Source: Haliscomenobacteraceae bacterium (GTDB lineage Bacteria; Bacteroidota; Bacteroidia; Chitinophagales; Saprospiraceae). From it: a DNA stretch of 64,000 nucleotides. The stretch is from contig CANMVX010000018.1 in NCBI GenBank assembly GCA_947501115.1, positions 1 to 64,000 on the forward strand, given 5' to 3'. A model generated the notes under the pieces. It was not told the DNA's origin. It was given only the letters and a program-made list of their open reading frames with translations, and did not search any database. The stretch's first letter is position 1; every line of letters begins with the position of its first letter. Shown here in pieces: positions 55,328 to 64,000 of the stretch. Both the position numbers and the translations under genes were made by a program.

Positions 55328-55600
55328 ATATATAATCCCATGAACATAAACACATTTTGAGAAGGACAATGTAGCGGTTTCTTACAAACGTTAATGTTTT
55401 AATAAAAAACCGCCACTTAAACCCTTATTAACTGAAAGAGTGTATTTTTACACCTTCAAATTGTAATCGGGGAAAAACCCCTGGACCTTTATCTTCAGGC
55501 AAACATTTTTGCCTTGTAACAAGGATTAAATAGTGGAATTATCGTCCCGAATATTTCCGGGACGACAAAACCCCGACAATATAATCCCATGAACATAATC
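55297..55600 (-). ncRNA. Candidate structured transcript with duplicated hairpin module
   Basis: Read on the minus strand, the region has hairpins at 55542-55565 (TCGTCCCG/CGGGACGA), at about 55507-55514 (GGCAAA-type) and in CGGGGAAAAACCCC and GTGTATTTTTACAC. A long-range GCGGTTT/AAACCGC pair is also present, and the terminator is at 55297-55327. A 19-nt segment TTATGTTCATGGGATTATA occurs twice (55598-55580 and 55349-55331), each time followed by a hairpin that contains a CGTC/GACG pair. I recognise no known RNA family. Confidence 0.4.
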
Positions 55601-55909
55601 AAATTTTTTCTTCAGAACGTTTTCTGATTTTCAACTGCCCCTTATTCCCTTCCACAATACAAATATGCGACAGCCTGCAAGGCTTTACAAAGACAAATTA
55701 AGTTCATTGTGAAATTTATTTCATTATCATTTTAATATAAAACTATGTAAATCAATTACTTGTTAAAATATTTGTGAAAATCGATGAAATTTTATTTTAT
55801 TTTATTTTTTATTTTTTTTTGAAAATTCCTGAAAATCCCATAAAAAAGGTTCAAAAATCTTTAAAAACTATCTAATGAACGAATAAATAAATTTAATTAC
55901 TTAATTAGT

Positions 55910-55917
55910 TATATTTG
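55910..55917 (+). promoter_or_regulatory. Candidate -7 box before DUF3276 gene
   Basis: TATATTTG matches TANNTTTG and lies 42 bp upstream of the GTG start at 55959. No clear -33 box is visible. Confidence 0.4.
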
Positions 55918-55958
55918 TAAACATTAGAAATATAATCGTCAAGTTTAAATCATGTATT

Positions 55959-56354
55959 GTGGAAAATGATCAATTTCAACGGAAGCAGGATAGCGTATAT
56001 TCCGTAAAAGTAAAAGCAGGAAAAAGAAGAACCTATTTTTTTGATGTTCGTAAGACGAAAGGTGAGGACTTTTACCTTACGCTGACTGAAAGTACCCGTC
56101 GATTTAATGATGAGGGTTATGAACGACATAAAATCTTTTTGTATAAAGAAGATTTCAATCGCTTTATTGGTAATTTAGAAGATGTCATTTCCTATATCAA
56201 AACGGAACTGATGCCTAACTATGACTACGATGAGTTTTCACGCCGTCATGAGGAGTATGAAAACGGTTTAGAATTCGATGAGGACTACCCAAAAGACCAG
56301 AATTCAGCTGAAAATAAGCCTAAATTAAATAGTGAAGATGATGTAAGTTGGTAA
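55959..56354 (+). CDS. PUR-alpha-like DUF3276 protein
   Basis: 131 residues from GTG 55959. ATG at 55952 is out of frame and stops at once. The PUR repeat core is VYSVKVKAGKRRTYFFDVRK, DFYLTLTESTRRF and HKIFLYKEDFNRFIGNLEDV. The tail is acidic (EYENGLEFDEDYPKDQ). Members bind single-stranded DNA and RNA and are nearly universal in Bacteroidota. The stop is 8 bp from the convergent VWA gene. Confidence 0.9.
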   Translation: MENDQFQRKQDSVYSVKVKAGKRRTYFFDVRKTKGEDFYLTLTESTRRFNDEGYERHKIFLYKEDFNRFIGNLEDVISYIKTELMPNYDYDEFSRRHEEYENGLEFDEDYPKDQNSAENKPKLNSEDDVSW

Positions 56355-56361
56355 TATTGGG

Positions 56362-58458
56362 TTAGTAAATACCTATATACCTCCTTATTGCCCATTCCAA
56401 ACTTAGGGCAACAAGCAATAGCAGAAGAAGTAGCGGCATACTTAATAAAGTTTGTGAACTCTTTTCAGTAACTAACACTGGTTTTAGAGCAGCAGACTTT
56501 TTAATGCTTGCATATAGTTCATTCAATTCTTTTTGACCAAAGAATTGTCCTTCACTTTCTGTGCTTATTGCCTTCAAAATATTATGGTCCGCCGTTATAT
56601 TTATGAATTCAAATTGTAGCGGTTGAACGGTAAATTGACCGTCACTTTTCCACTCCTTTCCATTATAACTTGTAGTGGCTTCATAACTGTAACTACCTGT
56701 TGGAAGCACCCCGGCGTTCAATTGGTAACCTTTACCCACTCTATTGAATAAAAATTTATACTCTTTGCCCTCGGTGTTTTTCAATGCAAGATTAACTTCG
56801 GGTGTATTAATAAGTTCGTAGGAGGCATTATATAGTTCTCCAACAAAAGAAACCGGCTCATTTTCATCATACACAGGTTTGCCTGTCGTTACTCTGAATC
56901 TCCTGTTATCGCGTTTTACACTTAAATATTGCGTTATTTTCCCCATTAAACCATCAAAAACCTCGTGATTCTCATACATCTGAAAGTTCGATAATCTCCA
57001 TTTCCACAAGCCATCTCCTATAAAAAGGGCGCTTCTAACCCCATTATTCTCCCCTAACGTTAACAAAGGATAGGAAGTACCTACATTTTTAATCCTCTGA
57101 TATAACAATACCTGACCAGCATTATTTGCTTCAATATCACCAAAAGGCACTTGGATCGGAGGATATCTGTCCGTTTTTTGAGGCCATTCAGGTTCCCCAT
57201 TGAATAAATTAAAATTTTTATTCCACAATGATTCACTTTCAGCACCGAGATTTGAATTAATCCTTAGGCTATTTAACTCCTGAAAATCATTTAATGCTTT
57301 GAAGTCCGTTTGTGCACCTGCAATCCACCAATGCGATTTCCCTAAATCTTTAATTTGTTTTATGACTGGCTCAAAATTGCGACCAACTGCGGGAAGTTGA
57401 TGTAAAATGATTAAATCATATTCTGCAAAATTCGGAACAGGATCACCTAAAAAAGCTGTTTTAACTTCAATATTCTTATTGGCACTAAAAGACTGTCTAA
57501 GTGCGCCCATATCGGGATGAGGAGATTGAGCAAAAATGAGTACTTTTTGCCGTCCATCTAACACCGTTACTACAAAATCGCGGCTATTATTTATCTTAGA
57601 AACTTCACCTTCAACTGGAGAGGCTATAATACGAAAATATTTTGTCCCGGGTAAAGAAGCTGGAATGGTCAAGGAAAAGGAATTAAAAAAAGAAGATTTG
57701 TCTATTTTAAAATCTACTGATTTTAATAATTTGGTTTTACCTGCATTTACCTCTACTAAAGAGATTTTACTACCTTTTCCTAGCAAATTTTTTGCTAAAA
57801 CATCTATTTGTACCTCCATTTCGTCGCCTGCATACACTATTTGATTATGAAAAATGCGATTAATGATAAGATCTTTTCTAGTTGAGGTATCCCCCAAACC
57901 TACTGTATATATGGGTACGTTCAACTTTGCGGCGGTATATAAGGGATTGCTACCCTGGTTATAGATACCATCAGATGCGAGCACCACCCCACCTATTTTA
58001 CTCCCTGCAAAGCGAGTGGACAATTCCTCTAATAACTCACTAATATTTGTTACTCTATCTGAAAATTTATCTGGTAATTCATTGACCATTTTTTCACCAA
58101 AAGAGAAGGTTTCTACCTGATAATCCTTTTTAAGATTATCAACCATTTCATTTAAATTAGACAAATAATCAGGGTCGTTTTTTTTAAGAAAATCACCTAC
58201 CGAAGTGGAAGCATCCTGAGCAATCACTAAAATAGGTTTCTGAAGTTTGGTAATATTTCTTCGCCAAAGAGGCGACAAAAGGAGTAAAGCAATAATAAAC
58301 ACTGAAATAAAACGAAGAAATGCCAAACCGAACTTCCAGGATGCATAACTTTCCGGCATTTCATTTGTTCGAAAATAAAGAAAGAAAGCAGCGGTGAAGG
58401 CGACCAACAAACAAATAAGGACATACCATCCACTATATTCAAAAACCAGCTGTTGCAT
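56362..58458 (-). CDS. VWA-like membrane protein
   Basis: The protein has 698 residues. Two N-terminal helices (about 10-28 and 45-65) are followed by a von Willebrand-type domain with MIDAS DASTS at 82-86 and GGVVLASDGIYNQGSNP. Beta-sandwich segments follow, with a glutamine-amidotransferase-like part (YDLIILHQLPAVGR) and one C-terminal helix (SMPLLLLLLLVALSLEW). Large BatA-like or uncharacterised VWA membrane proteins of this build occur widely in Bacteroidota. The function is unknown. No moxR or bat operon partner is adjacent. Confidence 0.82.
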   Translation of the reverse strand: MQQLVFEYSGWYVLICLLVAFTAAFFLYFRTNEMPESYASWKFGLAFLRFISVFIIALLLLSPLWRRNITKLQKPILVIAQDASTSVGDFLKKNDPDYLSNLNEMVDNLKKDYQVETFSFGEKMVNELPDKFSDRVTNISELLEELSTRFAGSKIGGVVLASDGIYNQGSNPLYTAAKLNVPIYTVGLGDTSTRKDLIINRIFHNQIVYAGDEMEVQIDVLAKNLLGKGSKISLVEVNAGKTKLLKSVDFKIDKSSFFNSFSLTIPASLPGTKYFRIIASPVEGEVSKINNSRDFVVTVLDGRQKVLIFAQSPHPDMGALRQSFSANKNIEVKTAFLGDPVPNFAEYDLIILHQLPAVGRNFEPVIKQIKDLGKSHWWIAGAQTDFKALNDFQELNSLRINSNLGAESESLWNKNFNLFNGEPEWPQKTDRYPPIQVPFGDIEANNAGQVLLYQRIKNVGTSYPLLTLGENNGVRSALFIGDGLWKWRLSNFQMYENHEVFDGLMGKITQYLSVKRDNRRFRVTTGKPVYDENEPVSFVGELYNASYELINTPEVNLALKNTEGKEYKFLFNRVGKGYQLNAGVLPTGSYSYEATTSYNGKEWKSDGQFTVQPLQFEFINITADHNILKAISTESEGQFFGQKELNELYASIKKSAALKPVLVTEKSSQTLLSMPLLLLLLLVALSLEWAIRRYIGIY

Positions 58459-58553
58459 TTATTTTTTTTTACGACGATAAATGTACGGTTTGAACCACAA
58501 AAAACCTTATTTTGTTGTATATGAAATTATCAATGTTACGTAAAAGGACAAAT

Positions 58554-59846
58554 ATGAATATTCAACTGACCGTTAAGGGTCTATTTATTTCTTTTTTACT
58601 TTTGGTTTCCATTCAAGCAAAAGCTTCATACCTTCTATTACCCATGGATTTTGAGGGTCAAAAAGACCACTTAAAGGCTTATGGTGTTACTTATTGGGTA
58701 TTGGAAGCTGGACAGGAAGGCTGGTGGTTGTTAAATTATAGAGGAGGAAGTTTTGCTTTTCCCTATAGTGCCACATTTGAAAAAGAATGTAAAACGAGAG
58801 GGGTTAGTTTTGAAACGCTTTCCGATGCAGCTTTTGACAATCTACTGGCTGAAATTGCTAATCCAGAAAAAAATATGGATGCGATTAAACTAGAAAAAGC
58901 GCCTAAAATTGCCGTATATACGCCTGAATTTAAATCCTCGGGAGAAAAAATTCAGCCATGGGATGATGCTGTAACCATGGTCCTTACCTACGCTGAAATT
59001 CCCTACGAAACCATCTATGATAAGGAAGTGGTGCAAGGCAAACTGGCTACTTATGATTGGCTGCATTTGCATCATGAGGATTTCACTGGTCAATATGGAA
59101 AGTTTTACCGAACCTATTCTGCCTTCCCCTGGTACAGAGAAAATCAGCGCAGAATGGAGGAACTTGCCGCTGAACTAGGTTTTCCAAAGGTTTCACAAAT
59201 GAAACTTCAGGTGGTTAAGAAAATCAGGGAATTTGTTGGTGGCGGTGGTTTTATGTTTGCCATGTGCTCAGCTACAGACACTTATGACATTGCATTAGCT
59301 GCCGATGGCGTCGATATCTGCGACTACATGTATGACGGAGACAAAGCAGATCCTCAGTCACAATCAAAACTGAATTTTGATAATACTTTTGCGTTCAGTC
59401 AATTCCAGCTCTCGCAAAATCCTATGGAGTATGAATATTCTTCCATTGATGTGGCGCCTGAAAGACCTATGCCTGCAGAACAGGATTACTTCAATCTGTT
59501 TGAATTTTCAGCAAAATGGGATCCCATCCCAACGATGTTAACCCAAAATCACACGCGCTTGGTAAAAGGGTTCATGGGTCAAACCACGGCATTCAACCAG
59601 GAAAATATTAAGTCAAATGTTTTAATTCTCGGAGATAACAAACCCTTTCAGGAGGCAAGATACATACATGGCATATTTGGACAGGGTTTCTGGACATTTT
59701 ATGGTGGACACGACCCTGAAGATTATCGCCATCATGTCAATGATCCCGAAACTGATTTGAGTCTGCATCCGAATTCACCAGGGTATCGACTCATTCTAAA
59801 CAATATTTTATTTCCTGCTGCAAAGAAAAAAGAAAGAAAAACTTAA
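58554..59846 (+). CDS. Secreted Bacteroidota protein often labelled asparagine synthetase B
   Basis: 430 residues from ATG 58554, where the signal peptide begins (GLFISFLLLVSIQAKAS). The longer start at 58512 adds a polar stretch ahead of it. The mature part starts YLLLPMDFEGQKDHLKAYGV and has WLHLHHEDFTGQYGKFY, FVGGGGFMFAMCSATDTYDI and FGQGFWTFYGGHDPEDY, a class I glutamine-amidotransferase-like fold. The common label asparagine synthetase B is not supported: there is no N-terminal Cys, ATP site or synthetase domain. The true role is unknown. Confidence 0.75.
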   Translation: MNIQLTVKGLFISFLLLVSIQAKASYLLLPMDFEGQKDHLKAYGVTYWVLEAGQEGWWLLNYRGGSFAFPYSATFEKECKTRGVSFETLSDAAFDNLLAEIANPEKNMDAIKLEKAPKIAVYTPEFKSSGEKIQPWDDAVTMVLTYAEIPYETIYDKEVVQGKLATYDWLHLHHEDFTGQYGKFYRTYSAFPWYRENQRRMEELAAELGFPKVSQMKLQVVKKIREFVGGGGFMFAMCSATDTYDIALAADGVDICDYMYDGDKADPQSQSKLNFDNTFAFSQFQLSQNPMEYEYSSIDVAPERPMPAEQDYFNLFEFSAKWDPIPTMLTQNHTRLVKGFMGQTTAFNQENIKSNVLILGDNKPFQEARYIHGIFGQGFWTFYGGHDPEDYRHHVNDPETDLSLHPNSPGYRLILNNILFPAAKKKERKT

Positions 59847-59862
59847 TAAAAAAAGAAAAAAA

Positions 59863-60978
59863 ATGGCCCGCATTTCGTCTTCCATTTGGCAAATTATTGC
59901 CGGTATTTCTTTAATCATTGTAGCCTTCCTCGGAGGTGCCGCATGGATGGAAAAAAGCACATCAACCAATGGTGCGCCTACCGCTTCTTCAGATAATAGC
60001 ATTACTATGTTGACTTCTACAGAATTGTCAACCATACAATTATTTGAAAAAGCAGCACCTGGAGTATGCTTTATCACTACGACGAATATTCGTGAAAATT
60101 TCTGGACCAGAGATATTTCTGAGATAAAAAGTGGGACGGGGTCTGGATTTATATGGGATAAAATGGGGCACATTGTCACCAATTATCACGTGATTGAAGG
60201 CGCCGACAAAGCAACAGTAACCTTGGCAGATCAATCCAACTGGCCGGCCGAACTGATTGGCGTGGCACCTGAGAAAGATTTAGCCGTTCTAAAAATCAAA
60301 GCCCCTATTTCAGTATTATACGCCATACCCGTTGGAATATCCGAAAATCTAAAAGTTGGGCAATCTGTTTTTGCTATTGGTAATCCATTTGGTCTTGACC
60401 AAACATTAACTACCGGTGTGGTAAGTGCCCTCGGCAGAGAAATACAGTCCAGAGCAGGCGTTCCTATCAGAGATGCCATACAAACGGACGCAGCGATTAA
60501 TCCAGGTAATTCGGGTGGGCCCCTACTCGATTCCGGAGGAAAATTAATAGGTGTAAATACCGCTATTTATAGTCCATCTGGCGCTTCCGCTGGTATTGGC
60601 TTCTCTATCCCTGTCGATGCCGTTCGCTGGGTGGTTCCCGAACTGATAAGGTATGGAAAAATTCAACGACCAACCATAGGCGTTGAACTGGCAAGTAATA
60701 ATATAGTCTCCCGATATGGTTTACAGGGTCCCCTCATTTTAAATGTACCCCCTGGAAGTAACGCCGAGAAAAGTGGCCTTCAACCCACCCGAAGAAATAG
60801 ATATGGAGAAATCATTCTTGGTGATATTTTGGTGGGAATAGATAAGGAGCCCATTAAAAACAATGGCGATTTGTATCTTTTTTTGGAAAAACATAAAGTT
60901 GGGGACGTCGTGGAGCTCGAACTTCTTAGAAATCAGAAAAAAATAAAACTAAAATTAACGCTGGAGGAAGGACAATGA
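59863..60978 (+). CDS. HtrA/DegP-like serine protease with PDZ domain
   Basis: The protein has 371 residues. An N-terminal membrane anchor (WQIIAGISLIIVAFLGGAAW) is followed by the trypsin-like domain. Its triad is His109 (VTNYHVIEGA), Asp139 (EKDLAVLKIKAP) and Ser217 (AAINPGNSGGPLLDSGG). One PDZ domain (about 275-371, RPTIGVELASNNIVSRYGLQ to VVELELLRNQKKIKLKLTLE) completes it. It degrades or chaperones misfolded envelope proteins. It starts 16 bp after the preceding gene and is probably co-transcribed. Confidence 0.94.
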   Translation: MARISSSIWQIIAGISLIIVAFLGGAAWMEKSTSTNGAPTASSDNSITMLTSTELSTIQLFEKAAPGVCFITTTNIRENFWTRDISEIKSGTGSGFIWDKMGHIVTNYHVIEGADKATVTLADQSNWPAELIGVAPEKDLAVLKIKAPISVLYAIPVGISENLKVGQSVFAIGNPFGLDQTLTTGVVSALGREIQSRAGVPIRDAIQTDAAINPGNSGGPLLDSGGKLIGVNTAIYSPSGASAGIGFSIPVDAVRWVVPELIRYGKIQRPTIGVELASNNIVSRYGLQGPLILNVPPGSNAEKSGLQPTRRNRYGEIILGDILVGIDKEPIKNNGDLYLFLEKHKVGDVVELELLRNQKKIKLKLTLEEGQ

Positions 60979-60984
60979 TTATTG

Positions 60985-61120
60985 GGGGAATTTGTGCCGC
61001 CAGGGGCTTAAGGGTATATAGGGCAAATTTGTGCCGCCAGGAGCTAAAGGGTATATAGGGGAATTTGTGCCGCCAGGGGCTTAATGGTAATTTGGTGAAA
61101 TTTGTGCCGCCAGGGGCATG
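60985..61120. repeat. Four-copy tandem repeat, 36-37 bp
   Basis: The motif AATTTGTGCCGCCAGGGGCT starts near 60988, 61026, 61061 and 61098, with TTTGTGCCGC at 60991, 61028, 61064 and 61101 (periods 37, 36, 37). Linkers are TAAGGGTATATAGGG-like. It lies directly after the htrA stop and before marC. There is no open frame of its own. A hairpin TGACCCC-GAG-GGGGTCA follows at 61137-61153. Confidence 0.88.
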
Positions 61121-61136
61121 ATAGTCTATAGACATG

Positions 61137-61153
61137 TGACCCCGAGGGGGTCA
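61137..61153. terminator. GC-rich hairpin after htrA repeat array
   Basis: TGACCCC GAG GGGGTCA, a 7-bp perfect stem with a 3-nt loop. The TTTTTTT run that would complete a terminator follows only at about 61169-61175, so termination is uncertain. Confidence 0.4.
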
Positions 61154-61256
61154 GGGATGAAAGGTGTAAACTTTTTTTAGGACAGGTCACTATATTTTTA
61201 TTACTTAGGAAAAGTGACTTTAGTCATAAAATACGTTTTAAGTAAAAGAGTAAATC

Positions 61257-61874
61257 ATGATTGAATTATATATAGCCACTTTGGCCTCCATCTTTTCCGT
61301 AGTTAATCCATTGGGTGCCGTTCCTGTTTACTTAGCCATGACACCAGAATATACCCAAAAGGAACGAAACAGAACGTCCAGACTCACGAGTTTATACTTT
61401 TTTCTGATTTTAAGCTTATTTTTTCTGGCGGGAACCTGGATTTTAGGATTTTTTGGCATCAGCATTGGAGCAATGCGTATTGCGGGAGGGTTGGTCATCA
61501 TGAGTTCAGGTTACACCCTACTTACGGGAAATATTTCTAAAAGTGGTGCGACCTCAAAAAAGGTAACAGAAGAAGCCCTTCATAAAGAAGATATTTCATT
61601 TGCTCCCTTGGCCATGCCTCTCCTTTCCGGTCCCGGGTCTATCTCTTTACTTATAACTTACTTCGACGAATATCCATTGTGGTGGCAAAAAGGTACCATT
61701 GTAGGCGTAATATTCACTATGGGTGTCATCGTTTACCTCATTTTGCGATTTGCCCCATTATTATACCAGTTTTTGGGTGAGGCTGGACTTCGTGCACTAT
61801 CCAGAATTATGGGATTTATAGTAATGTCTATAGGTGTACAATTTATAATTGGAGGAATTTCCAAGGTTTTTTAA
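61257..61874 (+). CDS. MarC family membrane protein
   Basis: The protein has 205 residues and six membrane segments. The MarC hallmarks are SIFSVVNPLGAVPVYLAMTP at the N-terminus, FFGISIGAMRIAGGLVIM and ALAMPLLSGPGSISLLI-like sequence (here APLAMPLLSGPGSISLLI), with the end RIMGFIVMSIGVQFIIGGI. The function is unproven (NAAT-type small solute transport is suggested). It follows htrA after a 278-bp gap that holds the tandem repeat. Confidence 0.9.
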   Translation: MIELYIATLASIFSVVNPLGAVPVYLAMTPEYTQKERNRTSRLTSLYFFLILSLFFLAGTWILGFFGISIGAMRIAGGLVIMSSGYTLLTGNISKSGATSKKVTEEALHKEDISFAPLAMPLLSGPGSISLLITYFDEYPLWWQKGTIVGVIFTMGVIVYLILRFAPLLYQFLGEAGLRALSRIMGFIVMSIGVQFIIGGISKVF

Positions 61875-61929
61875 TAAAATAAAAAGATTTTGATTTACAT
61901 TGAAGGGCTAAATATCAAAATCAATCCTT

Positions 61930-62478
61930 ATGTTCCGAATTTTTTCCAAATTTATATTTCTTACTGTAGCGAAGTTTAAAATTATTGGAGATTTTCCAAA
62001 TGATATTAAAAAATATTTGGTCATTGCAGCCCCACATACCTCTTGGTGGGATTTTCCCATAGGTCTGGTCCTCAGGTCTATCTTAAGAAAAGATATAAGA
62101 TTTATTGGCAAAGAATCTCTTTTTAAAGGTCCTTTAGGATTTATTTTCTATGCACTTGGAGGGTATCCAGTCAATAGAACGGAGAGAACAAACATGGTCG
62201 ACAGCATGATAAATATATTCAATATTCACGATAAGTTTGCTGTGGCCATGTCACCTGAAGGTACCAGAAAAAAGGTTGATAAATTCAAAACAGGGTTTTA
62301 CTTTATAGCCAAGGGAGCCAAAGTTCCCATTATCATGGTCCAGTTTAATTTTGGAGACAAAAAAGTAGTCATTAGCGACCCATTTTACCCTACTGATGAT
62401 ATGGAAAATGACATGGAATTTATATGGAACTACTTTAAAGGGGTTAAGGGAAAGATTCCTGAAAATAGTGTCCTATAA
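61930..62478 (+). CDS. Lysophospholipid acyltransferase (PlsC-like)
   Basis: The protein has 182 residues. The HX4D catalytic motif is APHTSWWDF (His36, Asp41), then FIGKESLFKGPLGFIFYALG for glycerol-phosphate binding, and MSPEGTRKK as the third block. It is a short form of the family and adds an acyl chain to a lysophospholipid or related alcohol at the membrane. The stop is 20 bp from the convergent gltD. Confidence 0.9.
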   Translation: MFRIFSKFIFLTVAKFKIIGDFPNDIKKYLVIAAPHTSWWDFPIGLVLRSILRKDIRFIGKESLFKGPLGFIFYALGGYPVNRTERTNMVDSMINIFNIHDKFAVAMSPEGTRKKVDKFKTGFYFIAKGAKVPIIMVQFNFGDKKVVISDPFYPTDDMENDMEFIWNYFKGVKGKIPENSVL

Positions 62479-62498
62479 ATAGTATGCCCTAACTTTTT

Positions 62499-63926
62499 TT
62501 AAGAATCACTGTCAAGAAATACATGTACTTCCTTTGCAGCATCTCTTCCTTCTGCAATAGCCCAAACAACTAAAGATTGTCCGCGGCGAACATCACCGGC
62601 GGCAAAAACACCATCGACAGAAGTTTTAAAGTTTGAAGCCTTAACATTTCCTCTTTCATCGAGAGCGACGCCTAATTGTTGCAATAAACCATAGTGTTGA
62701 GGATGAACGAAGCCAATAGCAAGCAAAGCAAGATCGCAGGGAATTATTCTTTCAGTACCTGCTTTTTTTGAAAATCCATATCTGTTTTCAGCAGGAATAA
62801 AAGCCCATTCAACGTCTATAAGATGGATAGCAGAGACCTCACCTTTCTCGTTCACTTCAAAAGATTCAGTAAGCACAGACCATTCCCTGTCGCAACCTTC
62901 CTCATGAGAAGAACTTGTTCTTAAAATGAGTGGCCAGTTTGGCCATGAATCAGGTGTTCTGCTTAAAGAAGGTTTCACTAAAACCTCCAATTGGGTTACT
63001 GATTTGGCTTTTTGTCTATTAGAGGTACCCACACAATCGGCGCCAGTGTCACCGCCACCAATAACGACTACGTGTTTACCTGTTGCCCGAATAGATTCTA
63101 CTTCAGGAATAAAATCACCAGCGACTCTTCGATTATTTTGCTCTAAAAACTGCATTGCCGGATAAATACCTTTTCCTTCTCTGCCAGGAATGGGAAGATC
63201 TCTGGGAATGGTAGAACCACCAGTTAATACGACAGCATCAAAATCGTTTTTCAATTGATCAACAGATAAATCAACCCCGACATTTACGTTTGTTTTGAAG
63301 CGAATACCTTCAGCTTCCATTAGGCCGATACGACGTTCAAGTACCCATTTTTCAAGTTTAAAATCGGGGATACCATAACGAAGAAGGCCTCCAATACGAT
63401 CATTACGTTCAAAAACAGTGACACTATGACCATATTTATTTAACTCTGCGGCGGCGGAAAGACCAGCGGGACCAGAACCTATAACGGCTACCTTTTTACC
63501 TGTTCTGAAGGTTGGTGCTTTAGGTCTGAGGAAACCCTTTTCGAATGCCATCTCGACGATGGTTTTTTCAATGTGCTCGATAGCAACGGCCGGTTGATTT
63601 ATACCAAGGACACAAGCAGCTTCGCAAGGAGCCGGACAAATACGGCCTGTAAATTCAGGGAAATTATTTGTTTCCGATAGAATCTGGAATGCCTCTTGCC
63701 ATTCTTCACGATAAACAGCGTCATTAAATTCAGGAATTACATTTCCCAAAGGACAGCCCGAGTGACAAAACGGAACACCACAATCCATACAGCGCGCGGC
63801 TTGTTGTTTCGTTTTTTCTACGGGAAACTCGTCATAAATCTCCTTATAATCTGATAAACGAACGTTAACCTCCCTGGAGGAAGGAAGTTCTCTTTTAAAT
63901 GTTAAAAATCCTTTAGGATCTGCCAT
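62499..63926 (-). CDS. gltD: Glutamate synthase small subunit
   Basis: The protein has 475 residues. N-terminal Fe-S cysteines lie in [20 protein letters not shown] and [13 protein letters not shown]. The FAD-binding site is [20 protein letters not shown] and the NADPH-binding site [20 protein letters not shown]. The end [20 protein letters not shown] is the second FAD motif. It passes electrons from NADPH to the large subunit, which makes glutamate from glutamine and 2-oxoglutarate. gltB would be expected upstream, beyond the right edge. Confidence 0.95.
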   Translation of the reverse strand: MADPKGFLTFKRELPSSREVNVRLSDYKEIYDEFPVEKTKQQAARCMDCGVPFCHSGCPLGNVIPEFNDAVYREEWQEAFQILSETNNFPEFTGRICPAPCEAACVLGINQPAVAIEHIEKTIVEMAFEKGFLRPKAPTFRTGKKVAVIGSGPAGLSAAAELNKYGHSVTVFERNDRIGGLLRYGIPDFKLEKWVLERRIGLMEAEGIRFKTNVNVGVDLSVDQLKNDFDAVVLTGGSTIPRDLPIPGREGKGIYPAMQFLEQNNRRVAGDFIPEVESIRATGKHVVVIGGGDTGADCVGTSNRQKAKSVTQLEVLVKPSLSRTPDSWPNWPLILRTSSSHEEGCDREWSVLTESFEVNEKGEVSAIHLIDVEWAFIPAENRYGFSKKAGTERIIPCDLALLAIGFVHPQHYGLLQQLGVALDERGNVKASNFKTSVDGVFAAGDVRRGQSLVVWAIAEGRDAAKEVHVFLDSDS

Positions 63927-64000
63927 AATCTTATCTTTATAGAAGTTTGATTATCCGGCATTCACCGGAGTAACTAACAATTGCAATTTTTTATTCCGAT

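Larger units (their letters stand above)
55116..55958. other. Long intergenic region with dense hairpins
   Basis: 843 bp without a clear protein gene. 55290-55600 holds several hairpins and a duplicated module (listed separately). 55600-55900 is AT-rich, including poly-T/ATTTT tracts near 55790-55820. A candidate promoter for the DUF3276 gene is at 55910. Confidence 0.7.

Noticed and set aside
55297-55600. 6S RNA, tmRNA or RNase P RNA
   Set aside because: No tRNA-like ends, no conserved RNase P core that I can recognise, and no clear long rod with central bubble; left as unknown.
58554-59846. Name asparagine synthetase B
   Set aside because: The protein has a signal peptide and lacks the N-terminal Cys, ATP-pyrophosphatase motif and synthetase domain.
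60985-61120. Short CRISPR array or minus-strand gene at 60926-61135
   Set aside because: The linkers are themselves repeated and only about 20 bp long, so they are not spacers; the minus frame merely translates the repeat.

Overview
The window reads as chromosomal DNA of a Bacteroidota bacterium, probably from the Saprospirales/Chitinophagales side of the phylum. The evidence is lineage-typical gene content: a SusC/SusD pair run by an ECF sigma factor and a FecR anti-sigma factor, type IX secretion (T9SS) C-terminal sorting domains, a Fibrobacter-paralogous (FISUMP) domain protein, a PUR-alpha-like DUF3276 protein, a CcoN-CcoO fusion oxidase, a NagB-deacetylase fusion, low G+C and TANNTTTG-type -7 boxes. 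Species cannot be named from the sequence alone.

Layout. 1-8.5 kb is accessory: a secreted protein with at least 25 tandem 13-residue repeats that runs off the left edge, an AT-rich orphan gene, a FISUMP/T9SS gene pair, an AAA-ATPase/PD-(D/E)XK nuclease, an excisionase-like antitoxin with a PIN toxin that lacks its first catalytic strand, and small palindromic repeats. Much of it (2.65-8.42 kb) lies between a 3' tRNA-Arg fragment and an intact tRNA-Arg. 8.7-12.5 kb holds a vanadium-haloperoxidase-like lipoprotein, an alpha/beta hydrolase and a secreted glycosidase-like protein. 12.7-19.5 kb is an amino-sugar cluster (NagB-PIG-L fusion, PhyH dioxygenase, GH20 hexosaminidase, SSS transporter). 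19.6-28.1 kb is a complete cbb3 oxidase and maturation operon (ccoI, S, NO, Q, P, G, H, SafE-like), including a 55-residue CcoS. 28-32 kb is accessory again: a PIN toxin with a 55-residue partner, a GH43-like secreted protein, a T9SS pseudogene with two in-frame stops, and tRNA-Lys. 32-36.6 kb is housekeeping (STAS protein, ClpC, IF-3, L35, L20). 36.6-47.4 kb has a lysozyme-like unknown, an enoyl-CoA hydratase and the sigma/FecR/SusC/SusD/TlpA locus. 47.4-64 kb has a WG-repeat protein, LysS, an HDAC-family protein, three tandem Rpn-nuclease copies (two with the same in-frame 609-bp deletion), a DUF885-like lipoprotein, a hairpin-rich intergenic region with a duplicated module, DUF3276, a VWA membrane protein, HtrA, a four-copy 37-bp repeat, MarC, an acyltransferase and GltD.

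Functional picture. The cell appears to be a microaerobically respiring heterotroph that hydrolyses extracellular amino-sugar polymers (GH20, then the SSS transporter, then NagB/deacetylase), takes up other substrates through SusCD, and exports surface proteins by T9SS. The most unusual signals are the 39-bp/13-residue array, the tRNA-Arg-bounded 5.8-kb segment, the Rpn triplication with an in-frame miniature copy, and the duplicated hairpin module at 55.2-55.6 kb with two tiny ORFs that both start MFMGLY.
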